DNA from: Fomitopsis serialis
Lineage: Eukaryota > Basidiomycota > Agaricomycetes > Polyporales > Fomitopsidaceae
NCBI RefSeq assembly: GCF_022376445.1
Contig: NW_025954967.1
Span: 62,001 to 126,000, forward strand
Direction: 5' to 3'
Length of the DNA: 64,000 nt
Shown: positions 60,842 through 64,000 of the stretch, piece by piece
How the letters are laid out: every line of letters starts with the position of its first letter
Numbering within the stretch: position 1 is the stretch's first letter
Notes under the pieces: generated by a model
Seen by the model: the letters and a program-made list of their open reading frames with translations, nothing else
Database searches by the model: none
What the model was told of the DNA's origin: nothing
Made by a program: the position numbers and the translations under genes

Positions 60842-62078
60842 TCAATCATCATCAAGAGTCAAGTCAATCACGCCACCATGGGTTGCAAGCCGAATAAGTG
60901 AGTATTCCCTTTTGATTGCACCGTGAGTCAAGTGAATGACATCCTCTTCAGCGTCTTGCCGTTCCGTTTTGACTCTCTGAGACGAGCCAGATCCACGAAC
61001 GGTTTGTATTCTGCTCTGGAGTACCTGAGCTCGTTGTTGGACTGCGTCAAGCTCATGTTGAAGTGCAACAACGTCTTCGTCTTCAGCAAGTTGAGCTGCA
61101 GATGGCTTGGTGTCTGCCTGGAGTGTTAAAGGCACGGCGAGCATGGCGCTCTTTGCTCTTTTGCGGCTTGGTCCTGCTTCTGTGACATCCGGACGCGACG
61201 AATAGACGCGTTTGCGCCCCGCGGTCGCTTGTGCCTGATCGTTATTTGCAGGTCGCTCGTCCAAAGGCATGATACCTTCAGCCTGAAGGAAATCTACGCA
61301 CGGAAGTGTCAGGGTCATAGCAGAGTTATAACATGTCCTTTCACCTCTGGAATGGTACCGGAATATGAAGCGCGCGTAGAAGGGCACATCTTCGTCGACG
61401 AGTGTGCTACTGTGCGTGATGGTTGCCGGGCATGGGCGAGCCTCATCTAGCCTAACATAATGAATACAATGTGATTTGTACTCAATAAAACGTGACTCAC
61501 GATACACAGTGCGCTCCCATCTTCTTGCTCCTTTCATGCACCGTCTGATTCACGAAGCCAATGGGTTGATTCTTAAACGGTCTTGTCCCGATGCGGATGG
61601 CATGTGCAAACTCCACGTTTATGGTTCCCAATGTCTCCGCATCTATGGCTGGAGAAGCATCGTCGTCTGTGGAAGGTGTGAGTAATCCAACAATCGCAGG
61701 GAGATTAACATCCCAACCTGTCAGAGCTAACGGGGCAAACACAAAGGGCCTCCGCTGATCTTTAGCCACTCTCATGCCCCAGCGATGGTCCCTCGCTATT
61801 CCTGGACGCAACACTTTCCACCCGCTTTGTGGCCATCGACATAGTATTTCACGGTTGTATCGTGTTTGTCGCCTCGCGTGTCGCCATTGCAGTAGATGTC
61901 GAAGGTCTGCAAGAGCCGCTCAGTCGTAGAGTGCCATACAGCAGAAGACAAAGACGTACCTTTCCGACTTCACTCGGATATAGCAGGCCACGGTCTTGTC
62001 GTCTACGGCTTCCAGTTGGTACTCGGGCAGCTCGCGGCCCTCACTTTTAATCAACACCTCGAAGTTGCCCTTGCGCAT
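60842..62078 (-). pseudogene. DUF7918-like copy K, single-base losses in exons 1 and 2
   Basis: Exons on the minus strand: 62078-61960, 61906-61718, 61666-61501, 61451-61345 and 61293-60842. Exon 1 is 119 nt (sisters 120), with a base lost in the codons for CYIPSE; exon 2 is 189 nt (sisters 190), lost between GGK and the PGIARDHRWGMRV segment. Exons 3-5 are intact: LGTINVEFAHA, VHERSKKMGAHCVS, FYARFIFRYHSRG, FLQAEGIMPLDE, and a coiled-coil helix (LQHELDAVQQRAQVLQ). Tail has VKTE (ψKxE), then VIHLTHG, IKREYS and GGVIDLTLDDD, so two lysine motifs and two SIM-like motifs in tandem. If the two losses are sequence errors this is a working gene. Confidence 0.72.
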
Positions 62079-62654
62079 GATGCTCGACAATGCCAGAGTG
62101 TATGACTGTTCTACTAAGTCGTGAAGTGAACGTTGTCAATGGCTGTACACGCAAGCAGAGCACGAGCCGTACGGGCGTTCGTATGATGGAACGATCACGT
62201 GTGTAATGTTACTTTACCACCTCGTCGCGTGGGCGGTAGCACATTACAATGTACGCACAGATATTCTCGCATTTCACGGGCTCAGAGTAGCGCATACAGT
62301 CCTATTCACCAGTAGACGAATGTGTCAATGTTCTCCGAGCATATCATATTTGTTATGAACCGCTGCCCTTCTCGACCTTCAACGGAGGCGGCCGGACGTG
62401 ACATTGTAGTGTTGCGCTCTGTGATATATTACTAAGTCATGCTGTGTATGTGAGCGTATGAATGGAAATTGGCCTTCAGATGTTGATACAGCGAGCTCGG
62501 TACAAATACAATATCGCGCACCAGCTATCATGGCCTATCAATGCCACGGCACATAGTCCTGGACCAATTGATAAGCAGCTAGTCACTGTTTGTCGTATGA
62601 CGGTTCAAGTTGAATAAACATAGAGAATAATGAATAACTTCCAATAAAAGTACA
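62079..62654. other. Intergenic between copies K and L
   Basis: No gene seen. Confidence 0.4.
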
Positions 62655-63906
62655 TCAATCATCGTCTAGAGTCAAGTCAATCACACCACCATTAGACTGA
62701 AGACTGGTGGGAGAGCGCTCCCTCTTGACGTTGCCGCGAGTCAGGTCAACGACATCCTCGTTCGGATCTTGTTGCTCCCTCTTGACCCTCCGAGATGAGC
62801 CGGATCTCTGGATGGTTCGCAACTTGCTCTGGAGGATTTGAGCCCGCTGTTGGACTGAGTCGAGCTCATTCTGGATTGCAACCACATCTTCATCCTCCGT
62901 AAGCCGAGTTGCGGGTGACCTGACGTCTGCCTGAGGGGCTGAGGGTGCAGCAAGGACATCGGTTCTCCTTTTTTTGCGGCTTGACCCCGCTATCGAGTAG
63001 TCAACGCGTATTCGTTCTCGCATTATGTATGGTTGTTCTGCATTGCCACTACCAGAGCTTCCGTTCAAAGGCATAATACCTTCAGCCTGAAGGTAATCTG
63101 CAAGCAGAAACGTGAATCTCATTGCCAAGTGGTGCCATATATCGTCTCACCCTTAAAACGGTACCGGAATATGAAGCGCGCATAGAAGGGGATATTTTCG
63201 TCGACGAGCTTGCTTTGTTTCCAGAATGTCGATAGGTCGCAGCGACGAGCCTCATCCAGCCTAGTACATCGAACCCTTGTTCGATGTGAGGTGGCTTCGA
63301 CTGAGTGGAATGTAGCTTACGACACACATTGCGTCCCCATCTTCTTGCTTCTTTCATGTACCGTCAGAGCCGTGAACTCATTGGACGTGTCCCGAATCGG
63401 CATGTTCCCAACATGAATGACATGAGCAAGCGTCACGTCGATAGTGCCTAGGTCGGGGTGCGCTTCAGAACCCATGATTGAGGTATCGTCGTCTGCGGAA
63501 AGAGTGAGTACCTCAGCACTCGTAGGGGGATAGGCATCGTACCAGTCAGAGCTAACGATGCAAATACAAACGGACTCCGCTGGTCCGTAGCCACCCTCAC
63601 GCCCCAACGACGGTTCTTCACTAGTCCTGGCTGAGAGGGCTTTCCACCCGCATTGCGGCCGTCGACATGGCATCTCACAGACGTGATGTGGCTGTCACCT
63701 CGCGTGTCGCCGCGCCAGCATATTTCGAATGTCTGTGATGGTCATCAGTAACGTGGAATCATTCAGCAGAAGATATGAAGACGTGCCTTTCCGACCTCAC
63801 TCGGGATGTAGCAAGCCACTGTCTTGTCGTCGACGGCTTCCACTTGGTATTCAGACAGTTCACGCCCCTCGCTTTTGATGAACACTTTAAATTTGCCCTT
63901 GCGCAT
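62655..63906 (-). CDS. DUF7918-like protein, copy L (intact, GC splice donor)
   Basis: Exons on the minus strand: 63906-63787, 63732-63543, 63492-63321, 63260-63151 and 63097-62655; 344 residues; phases 0, 1, 2, 1. Intron 1 begins AAG/GCACGT, a GC rather than GT donor; all other junctions are canonical. Landmarks: MRKGKFKVFIKSEGRELSEY, ACYIPSEVGK, TFEICWRGDTRGD, CHVDGRNAGGK, SPFVFASLALT, LGTIDVTLAHV, VHERSKKMGTQCVS, FYARFIFRYRFKG and YLQAEGIMPLNG. A coiled-coil helix (IQNELDSVQQRAQILQ) precedes a doubled tail: VKRE (Lys about 303), VVDLT (about 313-317), VKRE again (about 321-324), SP, and VIDLTLDDD (from about 336). Best-preserved group I-L member. Confidence 0.78.
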
Positions 63907-64000
63907 GTTCGGCAGTCAGTGCACGCAGACGGAGGATGAGATGGATATTTGCGGTTGGTGTAAGTTTGAAGGATGAGAGGCGTGGAGTGGCTGCAGACCT

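Noticed and set aside
1..64000. LTR retrotransposons, DNA transposons, CRISPR arrays, rRNA genes
   Set aside because: No integrase, reverse-transcriptase, transposase, regular spacer array or rRNA sequence was recognised; short elements could still escape a reading by eye.

Overview
The window is nuclear DNA of a filamentous fungus, most likely a basidiomycete of the Agaricomycotina. Genes are split by many short GT-AG introns (about 48-75 nt), lie close together on both strands, and include fungal versions of housekeeping genes: Sec62, mitochondrial ribosomal protein mL59, mitochondrial methionyl-tRNA formyltransferase, SDHAF2, PP1 phosphatase and the DHH1/DDX6 helicase. All gene models were built by hand from translated frames, intron phases and recognised family motifs. 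No database search was possible.

Layout. 1-2.7 kb: the 3' part of SEC62 (+) and a TPR protein (-). 4.2-12.5 kb: three minus-strand C2H2 zinc-finger genes with matching architecture, separated by gene-poor DNA. 13.9-23.5 kb: mL59 (+), two unrecognised fungal genes (+) and mitochondrial FMT (-). 23.8-39 kb: an AT-rich DUF7918-like gene (copy A, +), SDHAF2 (-) and PP1 (+) head to head, a second AT-rich DUF7918-like copy (B, -), a decayed fragment of SDHAF2, a GT32-like glycosyltransferase (-), then DUF7918-like copies C and D (+). 40.3-45.8 kb: a PH-domain protein (+) and DHH1 (+). 46.7-56.4 kb: DUF7918-like copies E, F, G, H (-) and I (+). 56.6-58.5 kb: an alpha/beta-hydrolase gene with a broken frame (-). 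59-63.9 kb: DUF7918-like copies J, K, L (-).

Main observation. At least twelve members of one family (from memory, the fungal family Pfam calls DUF7918) lie within 40 kb, interleaved with ordinary genes. They form three groups by sequence, exon count and intron phase: A/B; C-H; I-L. All share an N-terminal beta-rich module, a basic stretch that could be a nuclear signal, a helical segment and a short C-terminal tail. In C-L that tail carries a lysine motif like the SUMO acceptor consensus (hydrophobic-K-x-E in most), and in every copy it ends in an acid-flanked [V/I/C]-I-D-L-T motif like a SUMO-interacting motif; three of the four I-L members carry a second one. Seven copies appear intact (A, D, E, F, G, I, L), one has an in-frame stop (B), and four carry single-base frame breaks (C, H, J, K). 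This looks like a fast birth-and-death family with a conserved SUMO-related tail. Its function is unknown.

Caution. Single-base losses also appear in SEC62, the third zinc-finger gene, the hydrolase and possibly two other genes, while PP1, DHH1, mL59 and SDHAF2 read cleanly. Some breaks may therefore be sequencing or assembly errors rather than pseudogene lesions.
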